Positions 1 to 5,501 of a DNA stretch of 11,732 nucleotides are shown piece by piece. The stretch is from an uncultured Actinomycetes bacterium. GTDB taxonomy: Bacteria; Actinomycetota; Thermoleophilia; Solirubrobacterales; 70-9. The notes beneath the pieces are model-generated. The model was not told the DNA's origin. It worked only from the letters and a program-made list of their open reading frames with translations, and searched no databases. The stretch is from assembly GCA_937907435.1 (NCBI GenBank), contig CALCIA010000050.1, forward strand, positions 1-11,732, read 5' to 3'. Position numbers and translations under genes: made by a program. Position 1 is the stretch's first letter. Each line of letters starts with the position of its first letter.

Positions 1-7
1 CCGGGAC

Positions 8-54
8 GCGCGGTCGACCTAAGGTCCGGTAGCCGGACGTTAGGTCGACCGCGC
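8..54. repeat. Intergenic palindrome, 15-bp perfect arms plus inner 6-bp stem
   Basis: Arms 8-22 (GCGCGGTCGACCTAA) and 40-54 are exact reverse complements. After one mismatch (23/39), an inner stem 24-29/33-38 (GTCCGG/CCGGAC) closes on the triloop TAG. There is no T-tract on either side. The inner CCGGTAGCCGG resembles the centres of the palindromes at 6137-6179 and 7989-8039, so it is placed in the same family. No gene is close enough on the visible side to assign it to a 3' end. Confidence 0.85.
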
Positions 55-103
55 CCCTGTCGGTGTTGCACAACACGGGAGGAAGCGTGGAGTTCCCGGC
101 ATC

Positions 104-133
104 TCCGTGACGGGCCCTGGCTCCCGTCACGGA
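104..133. repeat. Inverted repeat built from CCGTGACG motifs
   Basis: Arms 104-114 (TCCGTGACGGG) and 123-133 are exact reverse complements around the 8-nt loop CCCTGGCT. The core octamer CCGTGACG occurs at 105-112, inverted at 125-132, direct again at 146-153, and direct at 467-474; a near copy, GGTGACGG, is at 158-165. The 11-mers TCACGGATCCG (127-137) and TGACGGATCCG (160-170) differ at one base. This could be a cluster of protein-binding half-sites or a decayed repeat. It lacks the ATA or ACAGCCTGCC loop of the other palindromes. Confidence 0.65.
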
Positions 134-210
134 TCCGGCGCACGCCCGTGACGCCCCGGTGACGGATCCGCCGCGAGTGGGAGGGGACCCGGCCGGCCAG
201 GAGCTTGGGC

Positions 211-245
211 GGTTCGAAATGGGCGCATGGCGACCATTTCGAACC
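211..245. repeat. Tandem palindrome copy 1 of 3
   Basis: Arms 211-222 (GGTTCGAAATGG) and 234-245 are exact reverse complements. The loop GCGCATGGCGA can fold further as CGC-ATG-GCG. Read on the minus strand the loop core is CGCCATGCG, close to the CGCCATA cores of the next two copies. Its centre (about 228) is 62 bp from the centre of the next copy. Confidence 0.85.
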
Positions 246-270
246 ACGCGGGACCGGTCATGGAACTAGT

Positions 271-309
271 GTGGTTCGAAATCCACGCCATAGGTGGATT
301 TCGAACCAC
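271..309. repeat. Tandem palindrome copy 2 of 3
   Basis: Arms 271-286 (GTGGTTCGAAATCCAC) and 294-309 match perfectly over 16 bp around the 7-nt loop GCCATAG. The arm shares GGTTCGAAAT with copy 1 and GTGGTT-GAAA with copy 3. Positions where copies differ are changed on both arms, so pairing is preserved. Its centre is at about 290. Confidence 0.9.
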
Positions 310-330
310 GCAAGGGGGACCGGGGATCCG

Positions 331-371
331 CGTGGTTGGAAACCCGCGCCATACGCGGATTTCCAACCACG
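331..371. repeat. Tandem palindrome copy 3 of 3
   Basis: Arms 331-348 and 354-371 pair over 18 positions with a single mismatch (C343 against A359), leaving the loop CCATA. Its centre is at about 351, 61 bp after copy 2. It differs from copy 2 in the arm (GGTTGGAAAC instead of GGTTCGAAAT), again largely compensated on the other side. Confidence 0.88.
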
Positions 372-509
372 GAGATTCCTGACCGTTCGGGGACAGGCCC
401 TCGGCGCCCTTCGGTGGCGGCCCCGGCGCACTTGGGCGACGTCCCCCGCGCGCTTCTGGCGCACTCCCGTGACGCTCCCGTCCCGGATCCTCCACGCCTT
501 CCGCACACC

Positions 510-559
510 CGCCCCTCTCGCCACGGCCACAGCCTGCCCGGGCCGTGGCGAGAGGGGCG
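510..559. repeat. 19-bp perfect palindrome with 12-nt loop ACAGCCTGCCCG
   Basis: Arms 510-528 (CGCCCCTCTCGCCACGGCC) and 541-559 are exact reverse complements. The loop 529-540 is ACAGCCTGCCCG. The palindrome at 11699-11732 has the same loop on the other strand (ACAGCCTGCCAG, 11 of 12 identical) with entirely different arms. It lies 72 nt downstream of the stop of the MTA deaminase gene, so it could end that operon's transcript, but no U-tract follows. Confidence 0.9.
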
Positions 560-631
560 CGTCCTTACCCGGGCGCCAGCTTGCGGGGAACCGGCCCTTC
601 CGGGCCCGGGCCTCCGTCCCACACCGTCCAG

Positions 632-1879
632 CTACAGCCCCAGCCGCCTGGCCCGCTCGCGGGCCTTGGCGACTACTTCGTCGCGCTCGGGCTGGATGCC
701 GCCGCGCATGAGGATGCGGCCGGCGACGACGACGGTGTCGATCGCGGTGCGGTCGGCGGCGTAGACGAGGTCGGCGGTCAGGTCGCCGATCGCTAGCTCG
801 GGGGCGGCGGGGTCGAGGAGGAGGAAGTCGGCGGGGGCGCCGATTGCGAGCGGGGTGGCGCCGAGGAGCGGCGCCTTCCCCCCGGTGGCGAGCGCCCAGG
901 CGTCGCCGACCGAGATCGCGGTGGCGTCGGCGGCCGCGTGGCGCTGGGCGAGGGCGAAGAGCTTGAGGTCGGCGAGGAGGTCGAGGGAGTCGTTGGAGCC
1001 GGCGCCGTCGGTGCCGAGGCCGACGTGGACGCCCGCGGCGCGGGCCGAGGGGTAGTCGAAGACCTTGCCGACCGCCAGTTTCATGTTCGCCGCCGGGTTG
1101 GAGACGACGGTCGCGCCGCGGGCGGCGATCAGGTCGAGCTCTTCGTCGTCGAGCCAGACGCCGTGGGCGAGCACGGTGCGCTCGGTGAGCAGGCCGAGCT
1201 CGTCGAGATAGGCGGCGGGGCGGCGGCCGTGTTCGCCGATGCAGTCGTCGACCTCGGGCTTCGTCTCGGAGAGGTGGATCTGGACCGGCACGTCGCGTTC
1301 GGCCGAGAGCCCGGCGATGAAGCGCAGCGACCCCTCGCCGGCCATGTAGATGGAGTGGGGGGCGAGGGCCGGGTCGACCGGCCCGCCGAACGCGCTCAGC
1401 GCGTCGAGGTGCTCGACCGCCTCGTCGCGCATCGCCGCGGCGTCACGGCCTTTGTCGAAGAACGGCGCGCCGATCGTCGCCCGCACGCCCGCGTCGGCCA
1501 CCGCCCGCGCGGTCGCCTCCGGGTGCCAGTACATGTCCCAGAAGCGCGTCGTGCCGGAGCGGATCATCTCCAGGCAGGCGAGCCGGGCGCCCCAGTAGAC
1601 GTCCTCGGGCTCCAGGCGGGCCTCGACCGGCCAGATCCGCTCCTCCAGCCAGGGCATCAGCGGCAGGTCACCGCCGGAGCCGCGGAAGAGCGTCATCGCC
1701 GCGTGGGTGTGGCCGTTGACCAGCGGCGGGACGAGGATCGCGCCGGCCGCGTCGAGCGTCTCCTCGCCGGGGGCGGCGGTGACCTCGGGCCCGAGCGCGG
1801 CGATCGTCCCGCCCGGCGCGCAGCGCAGGCCGACCGGCTCGCCGTCCAGGCGCGCGTCGGTGACGACGAGCGCGCTCAC
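632..1879 (-). CDS. mtaD: MTA/SAH deaminase (amidohydrolase family)
   Basis: It hydrolyses the 6-amino group of 5'-methylthioadenosine and S-adenosylhomocysteine, giving the inosine forms; cytosolic, metal dependent. From the GTG at 1879 the protein is 415 aa, normal for the family. Expected metal and substrate residues are present: GHTH (H57, H59), APHS (H175), IHLSE (H202, E205), LAHG (H239) and GTDG (D291). A longer reading frame begins at 1921, but that ATG lies inside the palindrome at 1894-1928. The GTG at 1879 has GGAGG at 1891-1895, 11 nt upstream, so it is preferred. It follows the phosphorylase gene with a 70-nt gap on the same strand, and together they form a methylthioadenosine salvage pair. 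Closely related aminohydrolases (e.g. of guanine or s-triazines) are less likely given the neighbour. Confidence 0.88.
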   Translation of the reverse strand: MSALVVTDARLDGEPVGLRCAPGGTIAALGPEVTAAPGEETLDAAGAILVPPLVNGHTHAAMTLFRGSGGDLPLMPWLEERIWPVEARLEPEDVYWGARLACLEMIRSGTTRFWDMYWHPEATARAVADAGVRATIGAPFFDKGRDAAAMRDEAVEHLDALSAFGGPVDPALAPHSIYMAGEGSLRFIAGLSAERDVPVQIHLSETKPEVDDCIGEHGRRPAAYLDELGLLTERTVLAHGVWLDDEELDLIAARGATVVSNPAANMKLAVGKVFDYPSARAAGVHVGLGTDGAGSNDSLDLLADLKLFALAQRHAAADATAISVGDAWALATGGKAPLLGATPLAIGAPADFLLLDPAAPELAIGDLTADLVYAADRTAIDTVVVAGRILMRGGIQPERDEVVAKARERARRLGL

Positions 1880-1893
1880 GGGCGGGCGCCCCT

Positions 1894-1928
1894 CCGACGC
1901 TTGTCGCCCACCGGGCGACAAGCGTCGG
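1894..1928. repeat. 16-bp perfect palindrome between mtnP and mtaD
   Basis: Arms 1894-1909 (CCGACGCTTGTCGCCC) and 1913-1928 are exact reverse complements with a 3-nt loop (ACC). It lies 21 nt after the phosphorylase stop. Its mtaD-side base overlaps the GGAGG ribosome-binding site of mtaD by two bases, so in mRNA the hairpin could affect mtaD translation or separate the two genes' expression. The arm shares CGCTTGTC with the palindrome at 6137-6179. Confidence 0.88.
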
Positions 1929-1949
1929 TGGAGGTCGACGCAGGGAGGC

Positions 1950-2630
1950 TCACCGTCCCACCGCGCCGAGCCTCGGCAGGACGGCGGCCAGTCCGTCGCG
2001 CAGGCGGGTCGCGTTGATGATCCGGTCGGCCTCCATCTCGTCGACGCTCAGCTCGCCCGCGGCGAGCCCGTTGGCGAGGTTGTCGACGACGCAGATCGCC
2101 GCGTACTCGAGGCCGAGCTCGCCCGCGATCACGCACTCGGAGGCGATCGTCATCCCGACCACGTCGGCGTGCGCGGCGATCATGCGAATCTCGGCCGGGG
2201 TCTCGAAGCGCGGCCCGATCGTCTGCCAGTAGACGCCGCCGTCGACCGGCGCCTCGGCCCCTTCGGCCCAGGCGGCGAGCAGCTCGGCGCGCCAGTGGGC
2301 GGCGAAGCCGGGGGCGGAGTGGGCGCGGGTGTCGGTGAAGATCGAGGTGGAGAGTTGCGGGGCGATGAAGTCGTCGGGGCAGAGGAGGGTGCCGACCGGG
2401 AGGTCGGTGCGCAGGCTGCCGACCGAGGCGACCGCCAGCACCCGGTCGCACCCCTGCTCGGTCAGCGGCCTGAGGTTGGCGGCGTGGTCGATCTCGTGGG
2501 GGAGGACGTAGCTCGCCGGATCGCCATGGCGCTGCACCACCGCCGCGCCGTGCTCGGCCGCCGCCGCGGCGATCTCCCCGCCGCCGGGACCGAGGGCGTT
2601 GGACCCGAGGATGACGGCCAGCCGTCCCAT
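1950..2630 (-). CDS. Methylthio-nucleoside phosphorylase, MTAP/MTIP type
   Basis: It cleaves a 5'-methylthio-nucleoside with phosphate to the free base and methylthioribose-1-phosphate. At 226 aa it is shorter than typical MTAP (about 260-290 aa). Family landmarks: LGSNALG near residue 9 (nucleoside-phosphorylase glycine loop), QRHG (33-36), ASVGSLR (68-74), GPRFET (139-144), GMTIASE (159-165). At the base-recognition position, human MTAP has TDYD with Asp220; this protein reads VDNLAN, placing Asn184 where Asp220 would be and matching Asn243 of inosine-type PNP. With the MTA deaminase next door this suggests a preference for methylthioinosine (inference). The ATG at 2630 is preceded by TACGAT exactly 6 nt away, a leaderless arrangement. 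Confidence 0.83.
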   Translation of the reverse strand: MGRLAVILGSNALGPGGGEIAAAAAEHGAAVVQRHGDPASYVLPHEIDHAANLRPLTEQGCDRVLAVASVGSLRTDLPVGTLLCPDDFIAPQLSTSIFTDTRAHSAPGFAAHWRAELLAAWAEGAEAPVDGGVYWQTIGPRFETPAEIRMIAAHADVVGMTIASECVIAGELGLEYAAICVVDNLANGLAAGELSVDEMEADRIINATRLRDGLAAVLPRLGAVGR

Positions 2631-2636
2631 CGCGGC

Positions 2637-2642
2637 ATCGTA
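2637..2642 (-). promoter_or_regulatory. Candidate -10 box of the phosphorylase-deaminase operon
   Basis: On the minus strand this reads TACGAT (TANNNT), followed by GCCGCG and then the ATG at 2630. A 6-nt spacing puts transcription start at the A of the start codon, giving a leaderless mRNA. There is no Shine-Dalgarno sequence. No convincing -35 is seen, and the palindrome at 2661-2707 lies where the -35 would be. Confidence 0.5.
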
Positions 2643-2660
2643 TGCCGCCCCGCCTCCCCG

Positions 2661-2707
2661 ATGAGTTCGCAGTTATCCGCGGATAGCGCGGATAACTGCG
2701 AACTCAT
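2661..2707. repeat. 20-bp perfect palindrome, loop GGATAGC
   Basis: Arms 2661-2680 and 2688-2707 are exact reverse complements, the longest uninterrupted pairing in the window. The 7-nt loop is GGATAGC, the same type as GCCATAG at 287-293. It starts 10 nt after the stop of the photolyase remnant and lies upstream of the phosphorylase promoter. No T-tract follows on either strand. Confidence 0.92.
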
Positions 2708-2717
2708 TCGTGGGGGG

Positions 2718-2875
2718 TCAGGATTCGCGACGGGCGCGGATCTCGGCGGCGGCGTCGTCGTGGTCGACGATCGGCGGCGGGTAGTCGAGGGGTCGAGGCC
2801 TTCCATCAGCCAGGGCCGGAAGATCGCCTTGCCGCGCACCGAGGCCGGCTCCGGCACCCAGCGGCGCACGTAGAC
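2718..2875 (-). pseudogene. Deoxyribodipyrimidine photolyase, C-terminal remnant
   Basis: Read on the minus strand from 2875 this begins YVRRWVPEPASVRGKAIFRP, then WLMEGLDP, the classic C-terminal end of the photolyase FAD domain. The frame breaks at a GGGG run (2789-2792 on the plus strand), and the next frame continues LDYPPPIVDHDDAAAEIRAR and ends at the TGA at 2718. Adding one base to that run restores a continuous photolyase tail. Only about 51 codons remain of a roughly 450-residue protein. Upstream of 2875 the similarity stops and the promoter of the divergent DUF6328 gene begins. It is both truncated and frameshifted, so nonfunctional. The identification rests on the VRRWVPE, PWL and YPPPIVDH motifs. 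Confidence 0.82.
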
Positions 2876-2912
2876 CCGCCTCGCGCATGGAGGACAGCGG
2901 TCGCGGCCGGCA

Positions 2913-2918
2913 TATGGT
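2913..2918 (+). promoter_or_regulatory. Candidate -10 box, leaderless DUF6328 gene
   Basis: TATGGT (TANNNT) ends 6 nt before the ATG at 2925, and no Shine-Dalgarno is present. AGGACA at 2891-2896, 16 bp upstream, is a weak -35 candidate (4 of 6 matches to TTGACA). The transcript would begin at the start codon. Confidence 0.5.
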
Positions 2919-2924
2919 CAACCT

Positions 2925-3476
2925 ATGCCCGCTCCCGACCGGGACGAAAAGGACCGCGACCCCGAGGGCCGCCCGTCGGGCCGGGACGAGACCGAGAGCG
3001 AACGCCTCGACCGCAACCTCGGCGAGCTCCTGCAGGAGCTGCGCGTCGCGCTGCCCGGCGTTCAGGTGCTCTTCGCCTTCCTGCTCGCGGTGCCGTTCCA
3101 GCAGCACTTCACCTCGATCAGCGAGTTCGACAAAAAGGCCTACTTCGCGACGCTGCTGCTCACCGCGCTCTCGGCGGCACTGCTGATCGCCCCCTCGGCC
3201 TACCACCGGCTGACCTTCCGCTACCAGCAGAAGGGGCGGCTCGTCTTCATCGCCAACCGCCTCGCGATCGCCGGGCTCGCGGTCCTGGCGCTGGCGATGA
3301 CCTGCGCGATCATGCTCGTCACCAACGTCCTCTTCGGCACCGTCGCGACCACCGTGGTGACGACGGTCCTGGTGCTGGCGATGTTCTTCGTGCTCTGGGC
3401 GGTGCTGCCGTTGAAGCGCCGGCTCAAGTACAGGGATGAGGGTCTGCCGCTCCTAGATCCGCCGCGAGACGGCTGA
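2925..3476 (+). CDS. DUF6328 family membrane protein
   Basis: A 183-aa protein with a charged N-terminal tail (residues 1-40, Arg/Asp/Glu rich), then the signature ELLQELRVALPGVQVLFAFL (35-54) that identifies the family. Four hydrophobic helices follow at about 43-58, 73-90, 113-133 and 141-162, and a basic C-terminus (LKRRLKYR). The function of the family is unknown; by structure it is an inner-membrane protein. It is a single gene, divergent from the photolyase remnant, and its last 53 bp overlap the 3' end of the convergent HD-hydrolase gene. The start is set by the leaderless promoter at 2913. Confidence 0.85.
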   Translation: MPAPDRDEKDRDPEGRPSGRDETESERLDRNLGELLQELRVALPGVQVLFAFLLAVPFQQHFTSISEFDKKAYFATLLLTALSAALLIAPSAYHRLTFRYQQKGRLVFIANRLAIAGLAVLALAMTCAIMLVTNVLFGTVATTVVTTVLVLAMFFVLWAVLPLKRRLKYRDEGLPLLDPPRDG

Positions 3477-4044
3477 TCGCGGTCGCCAGCGGGTCGAGCA
3501 GGTCCAGCTCCGGCGCGATGCCCGCCAGCATCGCCGCGTCGGCTTCCCACACCTCCAGCTTCAGCCCGAGCGGCACGTCGTACTCGTCGGCGACCTTGAT
3601 GCCTTCGGCGGCGATCGCCGCGTGCAGGGTCGTCATGTTGGTCAGCTTGTCGGCGGCGTAGATCGGCAGCGCCTCGCCGTCGGCGGCGGCGACGCGGGCG
3701 CGGTGCTCGTCCTTGCGGTCGCGATAGGACTCGATCGACTCATCGTCGGAGAGGACCGCGACGAGGTCGGCGATCTCCTCGCCGAATTCCCCGCGCAGGT
3801 CCGCGACCGTGGTGTCGGAGTCCTCGACCACGTCGTGGAGGAGGGCGGCGGCGAGGACCTCGTCGCGGTAGCCACGCTCGGCGAGCGTCGCGGCGACCAT
3901 CCGCGGGTGCTCGATGTAGGGGAGGCCGCCGCTGCCGTTGCGGACCTGGCCGGCGTGCTCGGCGCTCGCCTTGGCGAGGGCGCGGGCGATCAGCTCCGAG
4001 CGCGCGGCGGCGACGTCGACCGGGGCGGTGTCGATCGGGGTCAT
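3424..4044 (-). CDS. MESH1/SpoT-type HD-domain small alarmone hydrolase (predicted)
   Basis: A 206-aa single-domain protein of the RelA/SpoT HD class. All residues used by MESH1 for Mn binding and catalysis have counterparts: YIEHP (H46), LLHDVVED (H70, D71, E74, D75) and YAADKLTNM (D132, N136). The spacing is close to human MESH1 (H35, H61/D62, E65/D66, D122). SDDESIESYRDRK (99-111) occupies the place of the TDDK segment. There is no synthetase or regulatory domain. The predicted reaction is removal of the 3'-pyrophosphate of (p)ppGpp; NADPH phosphatase activity, known for MESH1, is an alternative. Its ATG at 4044 overlaps the TGA of the MBL gene as ATGA, indicating coupled translation. It is last in the PAS-MBL-HD operon. 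Its 3' end runs 53 bp into the convergent membrane-protein gene. Confidence 0.82.
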   Translation of the reverse strand: MTPIDTAPVDVAAARSELIARALAKASAEHAGQVRNGSGGLPYIEHPRMVAATLAERGYRDEVLAAALLHDVVEDSDTTVADLRGEFGEEIADLVAVLSDDESIESYRDRKDEHRARVAAADGEALPIYAADKLTNMTTLHAAIAAEGIKVADEYDVPLGLKLEVWEADAAMLAGIAPELDLLDPLATAISRLAADLGAADPHPCT

Positions 4045-4946
4045 CGGCGCGCCGCCGTCGCCGCGGCGGCATCCGGCAGGGCGGCGTCGGGACGAGCGGC
4101 GACCTCGACGCTCGCTCCCTCGCGGGCCAGCTCGACCGCGCCCGCCGCGCCCCCGCGCCCCTCCCACGCCGCCGCCGCCCGCGCGCCGTGGGCGTCGAGC
4201 CAGTCGTCGGAGTGGAGCGGGTCGTGGTGGAAGAGCAGCGTGCGCCGCGCCCCGGTCCGCCGCGCGAACGCCAGCGAGTGCGAGAGCGCCGAGTGTCCCC
4301 AGCCGAGGTGGTCCGGGTACTCGTCGTCGGCGTACTGGCCGTCGTGGATCAGGAGGTCGGCGTCGGCGGCGAGGGCGAAGCCGGAGATCCACTCCGGCTC
4401 GAGCGCGTCGAGGTCGGCGCCGAGCGCCGGCTCGTGGTCGGGGATGTAGGCGAGTGTGGAGCCGTCGGCGTCCTCGATCCGGTAGCCGAGCGTCGGGCCG
4501 CGGTGGGCGACCGAGGCGGCGGCGATCGTCGCCGAGCCGATCTCCCAGCGCTCCGGCGAGGCGCGGAAGGAGACGTCGCAGGGCAGCTCGCGGACCTCGA
4601 CCGGCGAGAGCGGCGCCGAGATATAGCGGGCGATGCGGTCGCGCAGGCTGGCCTCGGGCGAGGCCGGTCCCCAGATGACGACCTCGGCCTGGGAGCGGAA
4701 CAGCGGCTCGAAGAAGACCAGGCCCTGGATGTGGTCGAGGTGGAGGTGGGTGAGGAGGATGTGGAGGCGGTCCGTCTCGGCCGGAAGCGCGAGGCCGAGG
4801 TTGCGGATGCCGGTGCCCGCGTCGAGCGCCAGCAGCGAGCCGTCGGCGAGGGTGACGCCGACGCACGAGGTGTTGCCGCCGTAACGGATCGTCTCCGGGC
4901 CGGGGGAGGGGACCGACCCCCGCGCGCCCCAGAGGTCGACCCTCAC
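4041..4946 (-). CDS. MBL-fold metallohydrolase, cyclic-nucleotide phosphodiesterase-like
   Basis: A 301-aa metallo-beta-lactamase-fold enzyme. It opens with LWGARGSVPSPGPETIRYGG (5-24), the signature of a subgroup often annotated as cAMP/cGMP phosphodiesterase-like. It has the metal motif THLHLDH (H67, H69, D71, H72), further ligands H148 (VAHRG), D170-H171 (IPDHEP) and H201-D202, and a late HHDP (240-243). It probably hydrolyses a phosphodiester; the substrate cannot be read from sequence. The GTG at 4946 overlaps the upstream PAS stop as GTGA, and its own stop overlaps the HD gene as ATGA. The C-terminal 40 residues are Ala-rich and probably disordered. Neighbours suggest a role in nucleotide second-messenger turnover. 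Confidence 0.85.
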   Translation of the reverse strand: MRVDLWGARGSVPSPGPETIRYGGNTSCVGVTLADGSLLALDAGTGIRNLGLALPAETDRLHILLTHLHLDHIQGLVFFEPLFRSQAEVVIWGPASPEASLRDRIARYISAPLSPVEVRELPCDVSFRASPERWEIGSATIAAASVAHRGPTLGYRIEDADGSTLAYIPDHEPALGADLDALEPEWISGFALAADADLLIHDGQYADDEYPDHLGWGHSALSHSLAFARRTGARRTLLFHHDPLHSDDWLDAHGARAAAAWEGRGGAAGAVELAREGASVEVAARPDAALPDAAAATAARR

Positions 4947-5416
4947 GCCGAGGCCCCGTTCGGGCGGGGTGCCGCGCCGTTGCTCTCGGCGGCGCCGGCC
5001 GCGGTGGCGATCGACGCGGCCGGGAAGTCGTCCTCGACCGGCCAGAGGATCGCGATCGCCCCCTGCGAGCCGTGCGCGGTGAGGATCGGGAAGGCCGAGC
5101 ACTCGACCTTGTGCACGTGCCCGTCGAAGGCGCGCACGCCGAAGGTCGCGTGGGCCGGGCGTCCGGCGCGCACCGCCCGCACCACCGGCAGGTCGTCGTA
5201 GGGGATCGTCTCGCCCGCGGCGTCGTAGGGGCCGAAGAGGCTGCCCCACTCGTTCGGGCCGACGTGGCCGACCTCGTCGAAGCCCTTGCCGAGCAGCGTC
5301 CCGGCGGCCTCGTTGTAGAAGACCAGCAGCCCGCCCTCGTCGACCAGGAAGGCCGGCGTCGAGAGCGCCGACATCAGGTTCCTGGCGAGGATCAACTCAA
5401 GTGGCTTTTGCGACAC
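4943..5416 (-). CDS. PAS-domain protein
   Basis: A 157-aa protein that is little more than one PAS domain (about residues 13-128: PAFLVDEGGLLVFYNEAAG is the PAS core, ending in IAILWPVE). An Ala/Pro-rich tail follows. No kinase, cyclase or DNA-binding domain is attached, so it would act as a stand-alone sensor or a partner of another protein. The frame is open upstream to 5521, but that part overlaps the divergent acyltransferase gene. GTG at 5416 gives MSQKPLELILARNLMSALST, the usual beginning of this actinobacterial family, and has a TAGAGT -10 box just upstream. It is first gene of the operon with MBL and HD hydrolases (GTGA overlap). Ligand unknown. Confidence 0.8.
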   Translation of the reverse strand: MSQKPLELILARNLMSALSTPAFLVDEGGLLVFYNEAAGTLLGKGFDEVGHVGPNEWGSLFGPYDAAGETIPYDDLPVVRAVRAGRPAHATFGVRAFDGHVHKVECSAFPILTAHGSQGAIAILWPVEDDFPAASIATAAGAAESNGAAPRPNGASA

Positions 5417-5423
5417 GGGGAAC

Positions 5424-5429
5424 ACTCTA
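5424..5429 (-). promoter_or_regulatory. Candidate -10 box of the PAS-MBL-HD operon
   Basis: On the minus strand this reads TAGAGT, 7 nt before the GTG at 5416, consistent with a leaderless or near-leaderless mRNA. No Shine-Dalgarno is visible. The promoter shares the 85-bp divergent gap with that of the acyltransferase. Confidence 0.45.
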
Positions 5430-5482
5430 ATTCGTAATTTCCGGATTCCCAGGGCCGGCAGCTGCGTACCGGGCGAAGCGAC

Positions 5483-5488
5483 TACGCT
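5483..5488 (+). promoter_or_regulatory. Candidate -10 box of the acyltransferase gene
   Basis: TACGCT (TANNNT) lies 13 nt before the ATG at 5502, which would give a leader of about six bases. There is no clear -35 and no Shine-Dalgarno. Confidence 0.35.
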
Positions 5489-5501
5489 TGCCGACCCCGG
5501 C

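Larger units (their letters stand above)
1..631. other. Gene-free region filled with inverted repeats
   Basis: No open reading frame here looks like a protein. Those that exist run through the palindromes and give Arg/Pro/Gly-rich translations in both directions. The stretch contains inverted repeats at 8-54, 104-133, 211-245, 271-309, 331-371 and 510-559, plus a short perfect palindrome at 63-76 (GTGTTGCACAACAC). Between them are short G/C-rich spacers, several containing GGGACCGG or GGATCC. No tRNA, rRNA or CRISPR array is recognisable. The region lies downstream of the mtaD-like gene, which ends at 632 on the minus strand. What lies to the left of the window is unknown. Confidence 0.7.

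Noticed and set aside
211..371. CRISPR-like array of palindromic repeats with ~21-25 bp spacers
   Set aside because: Only three units, repeats diverge from each other, the palindromes themselves are the repeats, and no cas genes are present.
510..559. Integron attC-like site
   Set aside because: attC sites have imperfect arms with extrahelical bases and RYYYAAC core sites; here the arms are perfect and no such core or integrase is seen.
205..711. Plus-strand reading frame in the repeat region
   Set aside because: Its translation is built from the palindromes and spacers and then runs antisense into the deaminase gene.
1880..1921. N-terminal extension of the deaminase to an ATG at 1921
   Set aside because: The extension is translated palindrome sequence; GTG at 1879 has a ribosome-binding site and begins at the normal family start.
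938..2017. Long plus-strand reading frame (359 codons)
   Set aside because: It is antisense to the deaminase gene, and its composition reflects high-GC codon bias of the opposite strand; no family motifs.
4188..5201. Long plus-strand reading frame (337 codons)
   Set aside because: It is antisense to the MBL and PAS genes, which have clear motifs and operon overlaps.
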